A stretch of DNA of 64,000 nt from assembly GCA_905178155.1 (NCBI GenBank), contig CAJINV010000003.1, forward strand, positions 1 to 64,000, read 5' to 3'. Made by a program: the position numbers and the translations under genes. Numbering within the stretch: position 1 is the first letter of the stretch; every line of letters starts with the position of its first letter. This document shows, in pieces, positions 23,301-34,655 of this stretch. Source of the stretch: Amoebophrya sp. A120 (lineage: Eukaryota > Sar > Dinophyceae > Syndiniales > Amoebophryaceae). A model generated the notes under the pieces. It saw nothing but the letters and a program-made list of their open reading frames with translations, made no database searches and was not told where the DNA came from.

Positions 23301-25451
23301 CGCGAGCTCCTCGCGCTGGCGGCCTGTCCCGAGATTCCGCCCCTGGTCTCGCACGGAATCGGCCTGCTGACCGTTGCCTGCGTCGGGCTCTACCTCGCCA
23401 GCAACCTCTCGGTCGCGGTGTCGATGGGGTTTTTGGCGGCCGGCGATGTTCCCGACCCCGCGGGCGGACCGGGCACTGCTGCAACCCGTCGGGTGTCGGT
23501 GCTCGTGCCGGATATGTTCGCGTTCGCGCTGGCGAACAGCGTGACGGACATGTGGAGTGCGAAGTGCTACCTGTTCGCGGTCGCAATCCTGCTTTTCTCC
23601 GGGGTGTGGCCCTACGTGAAGTTGTTCGTCATTTTGAAATGCTGGTACGCGACGCCGAGGAAGGTGGTGGGTCCGGACGGAGCCGGTAGTGCCAGAGCAC
23701 GAAGGGGTCACCAGCAGTTTCGCGAACTCTTTTCCCGGTTTTCCACGAAGCAGCGGGAACAGTGGCTGGAAATCTTGGACGCGTCGTATGAAAATGAAAA
23801 ATCCCGCCTCCCCATACCAAAACGGAAATTTGTGATGCTGATTTGTGACCACAAATCAGCTTTGTATTGCAGAGAGGCACTGCGGCCAGATCCCCAGGCT
23901 AGGTAGGGGCGTATGGGTCTAGTAGTTCAGCATGGCAAACGCCCCCCCTTTAGGCCCAGCAGCATGACAAATCGCTTCCATAATGGGGCGGAAGCATCTG
24001 CCCTTGTCTTCTTGCAAGACAGGCGCGATTTGTGACCTTAAATCCGCAACGCAAATTTTTGGAAACATTACTTTTCAATATGGGGAGGGGGGATTTTTCC
24101 TCTCAATACGTCGGGCAAGGTGAGCCTCGTGGATTCTTTCGTGTTGGTTGTGTTCGCTGCCACTTTCCGCTTCGTCTGGCCGCTGCGCAACCCGGAAACG
24201 GGCGCCGAACTCGGTTTGGGCATCGACATCCTGTACGAGCTGCCGTTCTTCTTTTTCATTGCCGCCACCATCCTGATATGCATTGCAAAAGTATCGTACT
24301 GGTATAAATTGCATTGCAAATTTTCGCAAGAACAAATACAAAAATGCAATTTTTCATGCTATTTCAGGTAGAAAAATGGATTTGTCATGCATATCTGCAA
24401 TTAGTACGAGAGCGATACTTTTGCACAGGATACCTGAGTCTGGTGTTGGGCCACGTGGTGCTGTTCGTGCACCGGTTCGTGCTCAACCAGCACGTGCGGC
24501 AGAACGGGCTGCAGCGCCGCACCCCCTTATGGGAGATGGCGGGCCACAACCGAGGGTACAAGAACCGCGTGGCGGCGGCGCTCGTTTGCCTGTTGGTAGT
24601 GCACGTCCACGGTTTTACGCTGCCCATGGTGCGGTTCCACTTTGCCGGGGCCGCGAGTGTGTTGAACCAGTTGACGGGGCAGCCCAACACCGCTGCGTAT
24701 TCCCTGCTGGACCTCGCGCGGGGGCTGGAGAAGAGCAAAAACACAGGGTTCATCCAGGTGGTGGTCTATCTGTTTGGGTTCGGCTTTCCCGTGCTGTTCG
24801 TCGTGGGCCTGTTCCTGCTGTGGGTACTGCCCCTCCGCCCGAGCCAGCACTACTTCGGCTTCCTCTGCTGTCAGACGTTGCGGGCGTGGGCGGGCTTGGA
24901 CGTTTTTGTGCTTTCCGTGGCGTTGCTATCTCAAGGAAGAAAGAGGTGTGGCGTGGACTGGTCCAACGTTCTTGTTGCAGCCGCGGAGCACCATGGTTGC
25001 AGATAAAAAGTGTTTTAGTATGTTCATCTGCGTCAACATGTTGGGCAAAAGAGTTTATAATATAATGCCGCAAAGTCAACTGCATCTAGCGCTGGCATTG
25101 CAAAACAACCTGTCCTCCACATCATTTTTTTTTTTTGTTTGATTTCGTGCCGCCTCGCAGTGCGACCTGTTCGTGCGGTTCATTGTGCATTTCGGGAGTT
25201 TGGCGCCGGTGTGCCAGGCGCTGGAGAAAAACACGGGGTGGAACTGCTTCGAAGTGGTTGCGGAGGCGGAGTGGCTCAATGTCACCTATCTGCTCTTCTT
25301 CACGGTCGTGGCCACGCAGGCGCTCGGGGTCACCGTCTGCAATGCAATCTCGAAAATTCGCAGCGAAGAAACCCGGTCCGTCGTGCTGCAGCACGTTGCG
25401 CCGCCCTTGGCAGACGTCACGGAAAGCCGCGGAGCGGATACTGCTAGCTGA
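20360..25451 (+). CDS. 1375-aa membrane protein: possible LBP/BPI-like N-terminus plus PqiA-like membrane domains
   Basis: Exons 20360-21240, 21509-23786, 24114-24276, 24438-24952 and 25161-25451 sum to 4128 nt (1375 aa). Three of the four introns are introners of families A, C and D, each restoring frame. The fourth is a GT-AG intron whose donor I placed by frame. A signal peptide (residues ~1-25, FMLLLPSL) is followed by ~600 residues of alternating hydrophobic sequence resembling lipid-transfer LBP/BPI-type domains (tentative). A membrane helix lies near 657-683. After a Ser/Thr-rich loop come several helices with two PqiA-family signatures: LFSGVWPYVKL near residue 985 then GKVSLVDSFVLV, and later FVVGLFLLWVLP then WAGLDVFVLSVAL. 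Bacterial PqiA proteins are inner-membrane partners in lipid transport, so a lipid-handling role is a reasonable inference. The PqiA assignment is firmer than the LBP one. Confidence 0.7.
21241..21503 (+). mobile_element. introner, family A
   Basis: 263 bp, starting TATGGATTGCAAATATGTCT and ending gacatatttgcagttgata. The flanks are caacg and cagcg (4 of 5). Removing 21241-21508 joins LVPLVQR to WLEQLFG in frame. Confidence 0.9.
23787..24108 (+). mobile_element. introner, family C
   Basis: 322 bp, starting TATGAAAATGAAAAATCCCG then cctccccata, and ending with the inverse (tatggggaggggggattttt...caata). Perfect target repeat cgtcg on both sides. The join restores ILDAS to GKVSLVDSFV, which completes a PqiA-type motif. 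Confidence 0.92.
24277..24432 (+). mobile_element. introner, family D
   Basis: 156 bp, starting TATGCATTGCAAAAGTATCG and ending cgatacttttgcacaggata. Perfect target repeat cctga. It lies only 163 coding bases after the family C element. The same family occurs at 43215-43365. Confidence 0.92.
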
Positions 25452-26482
25452 GTATCTATAATGTCGTTGTCGTTGATGAAAAACAATTACACGACCTTGT
25501 GGGAAGAACGCACAAGAAGCAAGTCGTAGACACAGGTACAACTAGGAGGAGGACGGCAGTTCAACTGCCTTCCTGTGAAGATCGTGTACTGCAAGCGGGG
25601 CTGTTGTACTATCCCAACTAGCGCTGCATTGCAGATAAAGGTGATAACTTCGTGCTGTTTGTATATGAATATCTTGCCGCGGCTGTCACACGGTAGAAGT
25701 TTTCGGTCTATTTCTAGCCTATGTTCCACCTGGTCGCACACTGTGCAAGCCCGGCGAGCGCAGCAAAAACATGTAGACCATGATTATCGTTCTCCGATGA
25801 AACGCCGTGATGAAGAACAACTGGCTCATCTCGTACAACTTAGTTGTTTGGATATTGTCCGCTCTGCTCTCGTCTTCTCGGCTTCGTTGTTAATCACCAA
25901 AAATCGTCCACCGTTCAAAAAAAGGTCTATCATATGTTGGATCACTTGATCTGAAGAAAGGTTTTCGTTCGTAATTCGTACGGTTTTCCATTCGTGCAAC
26001 ACAGTATAGGTTTGAACTTGTGATGAAACCTGAAATGAAATCGTTCTTTTGCTGTGTCGTCCATCGCTTCATCGTCCCCTTCGTCTTGTTTTGCTGCAAA
26101 ATTTGTTTGTTTGAAACGGTAGATCTGCAAAGAAAAAAAGAATGTCTATGTCATTGGAATTGCACCAGACCCCCCGATATGAATTCTAACCCCCTGGAAA
26201 AATTATATTCAATCCCTTTTGATTAACACTAAACCCATTCCCCTCCGTGTTGGATGAGATCAGATACACACACACCCAGCACCGGACTGCAAGAAGTGTC
26301 TCCGGTCGATTACTTAAAATGAAGACCGGTTGCGAAGATGTAACGTAGTCCTTACCTCGCCTTGTCATGAAAGGCAATGATGGCTCTTATTTCAACGCTT
26401 CAAGCAGTTCTTCCTTGCTAGTCGCGGTGTTTGCCTCACTGGCTTCCGTTCGCTCCCACTGAAAAAACGGTGCTGGTGGACC
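25452..26482. other. intergenic, nothing recognised
   Basis: AT-rich spacer between two large genes. Only short frames, no repeats or RNA gene seen. Confidence 0.4.
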
Positions 26483-29400
26483 ATGCGAAAGAAGTTTGAG
26501 GCGTTGACCACTGGTGGTGGTGGTGGTGGAAGTAGAGCCTCTCGGGGGGCGTTGCTGGTCGGCTTATGGTGCGCGATGGATTTCCGGTCCACCCCGCTGG
26601 GCTATCGCGTTGGCATCAAGAGTTCCTCTCGGAAAGTAAACTCCGCCACCATCCTCCGCAGCCGTGCTACTGGGGATACTACGAGTCGACCCCGGTCGCG
26701 CTTGGAGCAGGGTCTGAAAAAAGTGCCGCAACATGCGCCGGCTGCCGAAATTGTCGGCGAGGGTGAGGAAGGTCGAGCAGGTGTGGAGCCGGCTGCCGAA
26801 AATGTCAGCGAGGACGACGAGGGAAGAGCACGTGTTGAGCTGGCTGCCGACATTGTCAGCGAGAACGTTGTTGGACGCGTAGTTGGGGAGCCACGCGACG
26901 GGCGGGAGCCAAGCTTTGCCCAGGTTTCTACTTCAATAACTAACTGGGAAGATATCGAAGCGACGAATCAGAACGAACCTTGGGTCACAAGACTTCTGGA
27001 TTTATGTAAAAAAGATCAGGATCCTAATTTTTTTCCTCAGAACTGTTGGAACAATGTCGACACGTGCCAAGTGCTGAAAGGGTATGAGTTCAAGGCTGGA
27101 AGTGGCACCATAATGGCGGACTTCAACCTCTGGGGGAAGGGCGATCTTGTGGGCGCCGGCACAGAAAGGAACTATGATCCCCTGGTGGGTACGACGGAGG
27201 CCGACAAGGGGGTGATACTGGCGCGAAACGGGAACGGGATCGACACCTTTTATCCTGCATTGGATTGGGTGGAACAGTGCCAGAATCTCTGCGCTGCATG
27301 GCCCAACACGGGACGATTCACCGGTCATGGCGAGCAAAAGTGCGTCGCCTGGCAGGTATACACATACAAGCCAGGGGTGCATGGAGTATCCAGCGCAACT
27401 ACGTATCGCGAGCCCCGAACGGCTGGAATCGCCTGCCGACTTTACAGCAAGGTGCCTCCCGGTTCCGACCAAATCGTTCCGAATTACGAGTACACGCAGG
27501 GCGGGGACAATCATGCTTTTTCAACAGGAACGACAATAGTAAGCAGACTTGGAACACCTTGCTCCAGGGACGCGACGGACTTTAGCAAGTGCGAGTCGGA
27601 AACATACGGATTGTTTCTGGATTGGCCAGACGGCGCGACGGGGGAACAAACGCACCCCGACGGTGGCATGTTTAAGCGCAACGCACGAGTAAACCCCGGT
27701 GATTGGCAGAACGCTATCAAAGACCAAGGTATCTTTAAAGATGTGGAAATCAATCTACAGACAAACGAACAAACTGGTGTTGTCACCGGGCTGCCGCGAC
27801 TGGGTCCCCCAGGTAGTGGAGAGTGGAAAGTCAAAGGAATTGAGATTGGATCCGGACAACAAGCTATCGAGTGGGAACAGACTCCGGGGGACCTGGCAGG
27901 TCGCTGGGTGGAGTACCTCCAGCCCCGCGGTGGGGCTCTAGCCCCGGGCCACGGCTTTTGGATCTGCCTGGCTTATTGTCGGATTACGCCATGGTGTCTC
28001 GGAATGAGCGCAGGAATTGGGCACTGGGAATGGGGTTACGATGGTTGCTGGCTTCGCGAATTGCAGCCCGCAGACAGAAAATATCCCGTCCGATGGGATC
28101 CGAATGATGATCGCGCGGAAGTCCATTCCGTATACAGCATCTGCAGCGTGGGCAAATTCCAGCCTCTTCTACCGGAAGAGCAGCCCCCGGAAACAACCCC
28201 GGCTCCGCCAACAACCCCAGCTCCAACGACCCCGGCTCCAACGACCCCGGTTGTCACGACCCCGGCTGTCACGACTACGGCCGCCCCCCATGTTCTCAGT
28301 ACGAGTACCACCACACCGGCAGCGATGAAAGAGGACAACACAACGTACGCGCAGGAGCAGACCGACGAGGAGTCGGACAATTGGTGGATCTGGATTCCGT
28401 TGGCGGCCCTTCTCTTGCTGTGTCTCTTGTGCCTGCTGTGCTCCTGCTGTTGCAAGGCGGACGAAGACGACGACGACGACGACGCGCAATCCCCGCTGGG
28501 CGCCCCCAGACGGGGGAGTGCGGTGCGCGGGCGGCGCGGCGGCGGAGGCAGGGGTGGCGGCCGTGACAGCGGTGGTCATTTCGGAACATCAAATAAGCAC
28601 CATCACCATCACCACCATCACCATGTGCACCGGGACAACAAGAAGATGAAGCTACTGCCCGAAGAGACCGAGCAGGCCCTTCTCGCGGAGGGCTTCAGCC
28701 CGTCCTACGCGAAGAAGCTGGCCAAGGTGATTTGCGACCCGGATCCGAAAAAGGACGACGACTCGTTACCGCCGCCAAAGCACCACCGCGACCTCGCGGC
28801 GCTGCAGAAAGCGCAGTTTGGCGGGTTCGAGAACGCCGCGGAGCTGCGGCAGGTATTTGCGGCGAAGGTGAAGGTGAAGCGGGACAACAAGTTGAAGGGG
28901 GCGGCGATGAAGGACCCCGGACTGGGGTACTGGGAGACGCTGCTGCGCGCCGACGGGTTCTCCCCGGCGTTCGCGAAGAAGGGCGCCAAGCGGCTCGCGA
29001 AAGCGCGGTCGGACGAGGCGCTGGAGGCTCCGGCGGACGACAAGGACCTGGCGCTGTGGCACCTGCGCGGGCTCGCGGGGACGGAGTGCGCCGCGGAGGT
29101 GAAGGGCGCGTTCCTGCGCGCGGCGACGAACAAAAAGGCTCCGCTGAACAAAAACCTGATCACGCCCGAATTCGGGGAGGCGGAGGCCATCGCGCTGGCG
29201 CACGGCTTCACGCCGGCGTTCGCCAAGACGCTGGCCACCGCGTTGACGGACACCAAGCCGGGCACGCCCGCCGCGAAGAAGAAGCTGCCGGCCTGGAAGA
29301 CGGAATCGGACCGGGACGTGCTAGATGCGCTGGGGCTGGGCCCCGTCGAGAAGGTGACGGTCCAGGACATGCTGCAATTCTTCTCGCCCCGCGTGCAGCG

Positions 29401-32400
29401 GAAGCGGCTGGCGACCAAGGCCGGGGACAAGGTGACCGTGTCGGCGAAGGAGTGCGAGGAGGCGTTGGTGAACTCGGGCGTGTCGTTATCCTTTGGAAAA
29501 ACGTGTCCACCCCCTAGTTGTCATGCAAATCTGCATGCGTAAAACGTCTTTCATGCGGAGCCCCATGAGAGGACGCATTGTCTAGCACTATTTTGGAATC
29601 TGTGATGCTCGAATCAGCATGAGAAGCTAGATTTGTGATGCTGCTGCACTAACAAAATGCGACTACATCGCGAGCCCAAACTTGGCATGCGCAACAGCCA
29701 AAACTTGTTGATTTGTGTTGCAGATGGCATCCCAACTTGACTACGGGGTCGTCGTGGGGACGTTTTTACATATGATAGTCGTCGATTTTGGCGCGGCGGC
29801 TGGCCCAGCAGGCGGCGGACCGGAACAACCGGAAGCCGCTGGACACGCAGAACCTCGACGAGCTCGACCAGAAGGCGCTGGCGGCCCTGGGGCTGGGCGG
29901 CACCGAGACCGCGACGGAGCTGCGCGGGCTGGTGGCGGTGAAGACCGCGAAGAAGAAGACGAAAAAGCGGGCCGCGAAGGTGGCGGCGGCGAAGGATTGG
30001 CGGCCCGAGCTCGGGGAGGTGGAAACCGCCCTGAAGGAGGTCGGGCTGTCGCCCAAGTATCGGAAGAAATTGGCCGCGCAGATTGTCAGCGCAAACCTGG
30101 ACCCGAGCTCCGTCATCGAGCGCCCCGAGGGTAAGGACCTCCGGATCGTGCTGAACTTCGGGTTTGGCCCGAAGGAGACCGTGATGGCGCTAAAGATGGC
30201 GCTCCAGCCCGCGAAGACCAAGCACAAATCGTCCAAGAAGGGGGCCGCGGCCAAGACGAGCTTGAAGTCGAACGATTCGGACGCGACCAGCAGCCGCACG
30301 TCCAAGGATTCCGCGCGGCTCTCCAAGCGCGGCAAGGGCGAAACGAAGCACAAACGCCACAAGGATAGCGGGAAGCTGTCCACCGCTTCGGAAAACAGCG
30401 GCCTCTCGAGTAGCAGCGCCCCCTCCAGCCGGGAGGGCTTCAAGAAGGACAAGAAGCAGGGGAAGAACAAAGACAGCCGGAAGGAATCCGACCTCGAAGC
30501 GGAGGAAACGTTCACGCCGGGGGGCCGGGTGCTGAAAGTGGACGGGGAGGACGACGGCTACGGCAATTTGGTGTTGAAAAAGAAGAAGAAACACCAGCAC
30601 AAGGACCACCACGACAAGAACAAGCCCGGGGTCTTCGCGGCGCCGAGCATAGGCCACAGCAAGCAGGACCACGAGGACCAAAACCTGGCTTCCTCCTCGC
30701 CCGCACTAACCGCAGACAGCTACGGACGCGAGGCCCGCGCGGTCTTCGAGAAGGCCATCCTCGCGCAGGGGCTGAGCCTATCAAATGCAAAAATGTCTGG
30801 GTCTGGAAATTTGTGATGCTAAAAGTGAATCATGATAGACGTACTGCAATACGCAGCTACGCATAACAAATTTTTTGGCTGCCATGTCTTACGTATTCCG
30901 CATGGCAAACTGCGTTTTTGAATGACAGGTAAGTAGAGGGCTTTTTCGTGCCTATGCAACGCAGATTCTCGAGTCATGCCAGACAATCATGACAAACTTG
31001 CATTCTTCCAGACTCAGACATTTTTGCATTTGATAGAGCCCGCACTACGCCAAGAAGCTGGCCAAGGCGCTGGCCAATCCGGACATTGACGAGAATTTGG
31101 TCTCTCTGCCCCCCGCGGTTGGCGCCGACCTGGAGATCATGTCGCAGACGATGGGCATCGACGGCACCGGCGTGGAGCACGCGCAGCTCGCCCGCGAAAA
31201 GTTTATCAAGGCCGCGAAGAAGTTGCCGCCCGAGGCGCTGCACCACAGCAGCTCCGACGACCAGTTGTCCGACGGCGCGCGGGGCGAGCGGGTGTCTGCT
31301 GCGCACGACGACGACGAGGAGGACAATATCCCTCCGGAGCTGCAGGCGCTCGCGGCCACATCGGGGTTCAACAACTTGACCTCCACTTTGTCCGGCTCCG
31401 TGCACAGTCTACCCTCCATCGACCTGAACCTGGCTTCCAATTTGCAGCTGGGGGAGGTGGAGCATATCTACCTCGTGTCCGGGTTCTCTCCCGCGTATGC
31501 GAAAAAGGCGGCGAAGCGGGTGGTGGCGAAGGATTCCGGGGTTGAGTTACCGGAAGAGGAGGACTACAAGGTGGAGGAGCATGAGGTGATATGCATTGCA
31601 AATATGTCTGGGTCTGGAACACTGCAACTTGTCATGCTAAAGCAGAAGCATGCTAAAATTTGTGTTGCATGATTGCCAAAAGCTGTGCACTTTCGACCAA
31701 GTTGAGAGGGAGTTTCTCATACAGGAGGGGCATGATAGAGACCTCACAGAATCTGTCATGCTAAATTTTGCATTTCAGACCTCAGGGGTCATGGAAAATC
31801 AGCATGACAAATTTTGCATTCTTCGAGACCCAGACATGTTTGCATTTGATAGGTGACGAAGGAGGACAAGAAGCTCTTGTCCGCGCTCGGATTCGAGAAC
31901 GACGGCGCCGCGACGCAGCACGAGAAGATGGACCACTTCATGAAGCTATGCATTGCAAATATGTCTGGGTCTGGATAAATTGGAATCTGTATTGCGCGTC
32001 TTGCACTCCTGTAAAATCTGTATTGCGTGACCGACAAAAGCGCGAATTCTCTGTCATGCAAAAACGCAGTTTCTCATGCGTATTACACATGAGGAAACGT
32101 CCTAAAAATTTGTCATGCTTGGCTGCTCTCAGGAGTATGCTCGATCATCGCCACTTAGCATTACAAGTTTCCAGACCCAGACATATTTGCAATGCATAGA
32201 AGCAGCTCGCCCGGGAGAAGAAGCGGGAGGCGCTGCAGGCAAAAGCCCAGTCCGGCTGTGTACCCTGGCTGTGCCCCGGCGACCGGGAGGCCCGGCGCGC
32301 TTTGCGGGAGCTGGAGGCCGAGATCGCGGCCGACGCCGAGGAGCACGACGCGCTGGAGTTCGCCGGGTTGGAGGTGGAGAACGCGGTGCACGAGGACGAG

Positions 32401-33452
32401 GCGAAGAAGGCGCTGGTCCGGGCCGGGGTGGACGAAAAGGCCGCGGAGAAGCTGGCGTCGAAATTAGCGGACGCGGATAACGTGGCACAGGAGCTGAGTG
32501 AGAAGGAGAAAAAGGAGCTGAAATCCGTCCTGGGCGACGCCGCAGACACGCCGGGGGTGGACTACGGCAAGGTGGCTTCCCAGCTGATGTCGCAGCAGGC
32601 GGACTGCTTCGTGGACTCGTTGTCGCCGGAGGCCTTCGAAATGTACGTGAACAGCAAACGGCTCGCGTCCAAATCCCCCATGTCCACACTGCTCTCGTCC
32701 TACGGCGCCAGTGGCGAGAGCGGCCTCTATGGATTGTAAAAATGTCTGGGTCTGGAAGATTGCAACTTGTCATGCTAAATCTGAATCATGCAGAAATTTG
32801 TGTTGCATGAGTGCCAAAAGGTGTCCACTTTCGACCAAGTTTGGAGGGAGTTTCTCATGCAGGATAGGCATGGCAGAGACCCCACAGACTCTGTCATGCT
32901 AGGTCCCGCATTCCAGACCTCACGAGTCATGGAAAACCTGCATGACAAGTTTACACTCTTCCAGACCCAGACATTTTTGCATTTCATAGCCTCGTCGGGG
33001 TGCCCATTTCCGATCTCAGCAGCAAGGAGTTCGCGAATTTCAGCCCGACGTCTTATCCTGAGCAAAAACGTCCCCTCCCCAGAGTCAAGATGGGAAATCT
33101 GCTAGACAAATCCACCAGATTTTTGTTTTTGTGCATGACAAGTTGTTTGGCCATGTAGTGTAATCCTGTTTGGCTAGCTCAGAAGCATCACAGATCTAGC
33201 ATAGCATGCTGGATCGAGCAGCACAAATTCCAAAACACGACTAGAAATTGCTTCTCATGGGTCTGCGCATGAGAAACATTTTAGGCGTGCAGATTTGCAT
33301 GACAGCTCGGGGGTGGGGACGTTTTTACAAATGACACGTCTTCGGCCTTCGTCAAGAGCGGACTGGCGTCGGATTTGGCCAGCGAGCCACTCTCCGCTGC
33401 GCAAAAGCGCGAGATCATGAAATCAAGAATACGAGAGCAGTGCAACTTCTGA
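26483..33452 (+). CDS. single-pass membrane protein with repeat-rich cytoplasmic tail, 1777 aa (upstream paralogue)
   Basis: Exons 26483-29486, 29783-30778, 31041-31589, 31857-31946, 32204-32727, 32994-33053 and 33342-33452 sum to 5334 nt (1777 aa). All six introns are introners with perfect 5-bp repeats. Residues ~150-565 form a Cys/Trp-rich ectodomain (NCWNNVDTCQV, WVEQCQNLCAAWP, WICLAYCRITPWC). A Thr/Pro stalk (~570-600) and a membrane helix with a Cys-rich end follow (~633-655, WWIWIPLAALLLLCLLCLLC), then acidic and His runs (DDDDDDD, HHHHHHHHH near 705). The tail carries degenerate repeats of the form (A/E)LLxxGFSPxYAKKLA followed by DxxALxxLGLGGTETxxELR. It is homologous along its tail to the next gene. 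Function unknown; a surface receptor or adhesin tethered to a long cytoplasmic scaffold is a guess. No clear N-terminal signal peptide. Confidence 0.75.
29487..29777 (+). mobile_element. introner, family B
   Basis: 291 bp, starting TATCCTTTGGAAAAACGTGT and ending ggacgtttttacatatgata. Perfect target repeat gtcgt. Removal joins NSGVS to SILARRLAQQ. The paralogue is uninterrupted at the matching place (AAGLSPSVASLLAVKLAQ). Confidence 0.93.
30779..31035 (+). mobile_element. introner, family A
   Basis: 257 bp, starting TATCAAATGCAAAAATGTCT and ending gacatttttgcatttgata. Perfect target repeat gagcc. Removal joins AQGLS to PHYAKKLAKAL. The paralogue reads GLTPAYAKKLATAL without a break. Confidence 0.95.
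31590..31851 (+). mobile_element. introner, family A
   Basis: 262 bp, starting TATGCATTGCAAATATGTCT and ending gacatgtttgcatttgata. Perfect target repeat ggtga. Removal joins EEHEV to TKEDKKLLSALGF. Confidence 0.95.
31947..32198 (+). mobile_element. introner, family A
   Basis: 252 bp, starting TATGCATTGCAAATATGTCT and ending gacatatttgcaatgcata. Perfect target repeat gaagc. Only 90 coding bases separate it from the preceding element. Confidence 0.95.
32728..32988 (+). mobile_element. introner, family A
   Basis: 261 bp, starting TATGGATTGTAAAAATGTCT and ending gacatttttgcatttcata. Perfect target repeat gcctc. Removal joins SGESGL to VGVPISDLSS, matching GIPVSELTS in the paralogue. Confidence 0.95.
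33054..33336 (+). mobile_element. introner, family B
   Basis: 283 bp, starting TATCCTGAGCAAAAACGTCC and ending ggacgtttttacaaatgaca (last bases mutated from gata). Perfect target repeat cgtct. The exon between it and the preceding introner is only 60 nt. Confidence 0.93.
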
Positions 33453-34655
33453 AGCTAGTTGCTGGTTGTTCCACATAGAAAAGGACTTTTTTTATCGTAT
33501 TGGCCGCGAAAGAATGACAAGAACAATCTTCCCGTATGCTGGTTACAGCATACTAAAATCCAGAAGATATTAACGCAGGAGTTTTCGGAGGAGGCGAAGC
33601 TGAGATTTCAACAGTGCTACCCCAACAAGTCTCTCGCTTTTGCTTTTTCTGAATCATCAAATTTTAGTAAGTTTTTTTGCTTTTTTTCATTACTTTTCAG
33701 CTTTTTCGATTCCATACTTTTTTCCATACATTTGGCGCCCATTGATTTCCACAATGCGCAAATACGACCCCCCTCAAGACGTCGAAAATATATTCTCCCC
33801 TTATTCTCACAAACCTGACCCACCATAGAACGCGTTCACTAACGCAAGAGCCTTTCGGAGGCAGAACTCTTTATGGGCGCTCGTTCTATCCTTCTTTCCT
33901 GTGGTTACTTAGAAGCCTGCTTCTGTGTCGTCTTTCTAATTCGTTCCGGATTGATGAAGTTGTTCTTTGCCTCGTTTTTCGTTCCTCATGAATGTACCCG
34001 ATGAAACAAAAGTGTAAAGCAATCGTGCAACCAAGCCAAACTTCGTAGTCGTACCTTTCGTGCATTTTTCTCACATCATTCGTATGAAGTGCAGCGGTCA
34101 AAAAATCCGCTAACTCGCTTCACACTTTCTCGTCGTTCTTTGTACCGAACATGTATGCAAACGCAGTTGTACTGCGCAAATTACCGCCGCTAGAGCATCT
34201 TCGAGGCAATCGCCATATTGAGATCATTTTTCTGATCGGCATTGCTGGCATTCCAGGACCCATACATAGTTACCTACACGACACTGCAGTAGTACAGCAT
34301 GATACGTCAATATACACCTCCAACCGCAATTGAATAGGCAAGCGCATGCGTGTCTCCAACTCTAAATTCAATGCTGGCTGTGCACTTGCGACGAGGAGAA
34401 TACTTGGGACGCATGTGCCGTACCGAAGGAAGATTTTGGAGGTGATGCTAGTTGACGCTTTACCACCTTTCTAAAACTAAAAAGTAAATTTTTTCGAACT
34501 GCGACGAGTGCTGGAGGTCGTCCAGAAAACGAATAATGTCGGGGTCGCACCACGGCGCGCCGTGTGTTTGCTTCGGGGTCGTGCTGCTGGTTGATCCACC
34601 TGCTGCTGATTGGACCACTTCCGGGTGAAGTTTTTTCTGTCGGCAAGGTGGAAAA
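33453..34655. other. intergenic between tandem paralogues
   Basis: AT-rich, without a supportable frame. I see no residual coding similarity to either paralogue. Confidence 0.4.
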
